NCBI GenBank assembly: GCA_937925595.1 | Contig: CALALQ010000269.1 | Coordinates: 1 to 5,498 of the forward strand | Length of the DNA: 5,498 nucleotides | DNA from: an uncultured Demequina sp. | GTDB taxonomy: Bacteria; Actinomycetota; Actinomycetes; Actinomycetales; Demequinaceae | Reading direction: 5' to 3' | Shown here: positions 5,097 to 5,498 of the stretch, piece by piece | Layout of the letters: the number at the start of each line of letters is the position of its first letter | How positions within the stretch are numbered: the first letter of the stretch is position 1 | Translations under genes and position numbers: made by a program | The notes under the pieces: generated by a model | Databases searched by the model: none | Told to the model about the DNA's origin: nothing | Seen by the model: the letters and a program-made list of their open reading frames with translations, nothing else

Positions 5097-5498
5097 CGGC
5101 TCCGTGGCGCGCGTGTCTCGGTAGGAGGCGAGGAAGCGCTCGATCGTGTACTCGCCCACCCGCGAGACCGCCTCGGGATCGTGGCCGAGCAGGGAGCACA
5201 TCATCAGCGGCCCGACCAGCGTCATGGCGACGTCGTGGGCGTCCACGTCGGCGGGCAGTCGACCTTCCCGGATGCCCTGCTCGAGGACGGTGTGCAGCGA
5301 CTCGATCTTGGCGTCACGGTCGTTGTCGGTGAGGTCGTCGACTTCCGGCAGGTACTGCTTGAGGGTCATCAGGGCGGGGAGGATGCGCCGCCACTCCGGG
5401 TCGGTGAAGTGAGCCGCGACGCCGGTCACGAAGTCACGCAGACAGCGTTCGAACCCCTGCGTCGGGTCGAGTTCGGGGGTGCTCGGGATGTTGGTGCG
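5085..5498 (-). CDS. TetR/AcrR-family transcriptional regulator, C-terminal part
   Basis: The frame ends at the TGA at 5085-5087 and stays open to the right edge, so about 137 C-terminal residues are visible. They are mostly helical and fit the ligand-binding, dimerising half of TetR regulators. The pieces include FERCLRDFVTGVAAHF, a helix around WRRILPALMTLKQYLPEVDD, then SLHTVLEQGIREGRLPADVD followed by ALVGPL-like DVAMTLVGPLMM and a final helix GEYTIERFLASYRD. The G-x-REGRL-ADVD-x-x-DVA pattern is common in this family. The DNA-binding helix-turn-helix lies outside the window, so the operator and target cannot be read. It converges on pncB and is probably not part of that operon. The GTG at 5429 is internal, not the start. 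Confidence 0.82.
   Translation of the reverse strand, partial: RTNIPSTPELDPTQGFERCLRDFVTGVAAHFTDPEWRRILPALMTLKQYLPEVDDLTDNDRDAKIESLHTVLEQGIREGRLPADVDAHDVAMTLVGPLMMCSLLGHDPEAVSRVGEYTIERFLASYRDTRATEPAAD

Overview
The window is high-GC DNA whose genes fit an actinobacterium. The supporting signs are an HU-type nucleoid protein with a long lysine/alanine tail, strong G/C preference at third codon positions, a tRNA gene without an encoded CCA end, and a probable leaderless gene start. A lineage such as Acidimicrobiia is possible, but that is an inference from general style and not from a marker gene.

Left part (1-973). The left edge holds the start of a minus-strand gene whose only visible signature looks like one blade of a Vgb/NHL/SMP-30-type beta-propeller. 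Next, also on the minus strand, is a complete HU gene (304-699) with a good ribosome binding site and a hairpin behind its stop. The 274 bases between it and the next gene form a divergent intergenic region.

Middle (974-2774). A secreted lipoprotein gene runs rightwards. Its signal peptide and lipobox are in one frame. Its Thr/Pro/Glu repeat linker and roughly 310-residue outer domain are in another frame. One base appears to be missing near 1104, just before a 32-bp direct repeat. The outer domain looks internally duplicated, with one cysteine pair in each half. Two hairpins follow the stop, the second with a 15-bp perfect stem. About 450 bases with no convincing gene come next; they carry coding-like fragments on the minus strand that may be a decayed gene.

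Right part (2732-5498). A tRNA-Arg(CCT) gene has a -10 box and three 12-bp repeats in front of it. A perfect 17-bp inverted repeat separates it from a two-gene NAD-salvage operon, pncA-pncB, whose genes overlap by ATGA. PncA deamidates nicotinamide to nicotinate, and PncB joins nicotinate to PRPP to give nicotinate mononucleotide. Together they form the Preiss-Handler salvage entry to NAD. A convergent TetR-type regulator, of which only the C-terminal part is present, closes the window.

I found no CRISPR array, insertion sequence, phage gene or defence system. The observations most worth checking are the frameshifted duplicated-domain lipoprotein and the inverted repeat placed over the likely pncA promoter.
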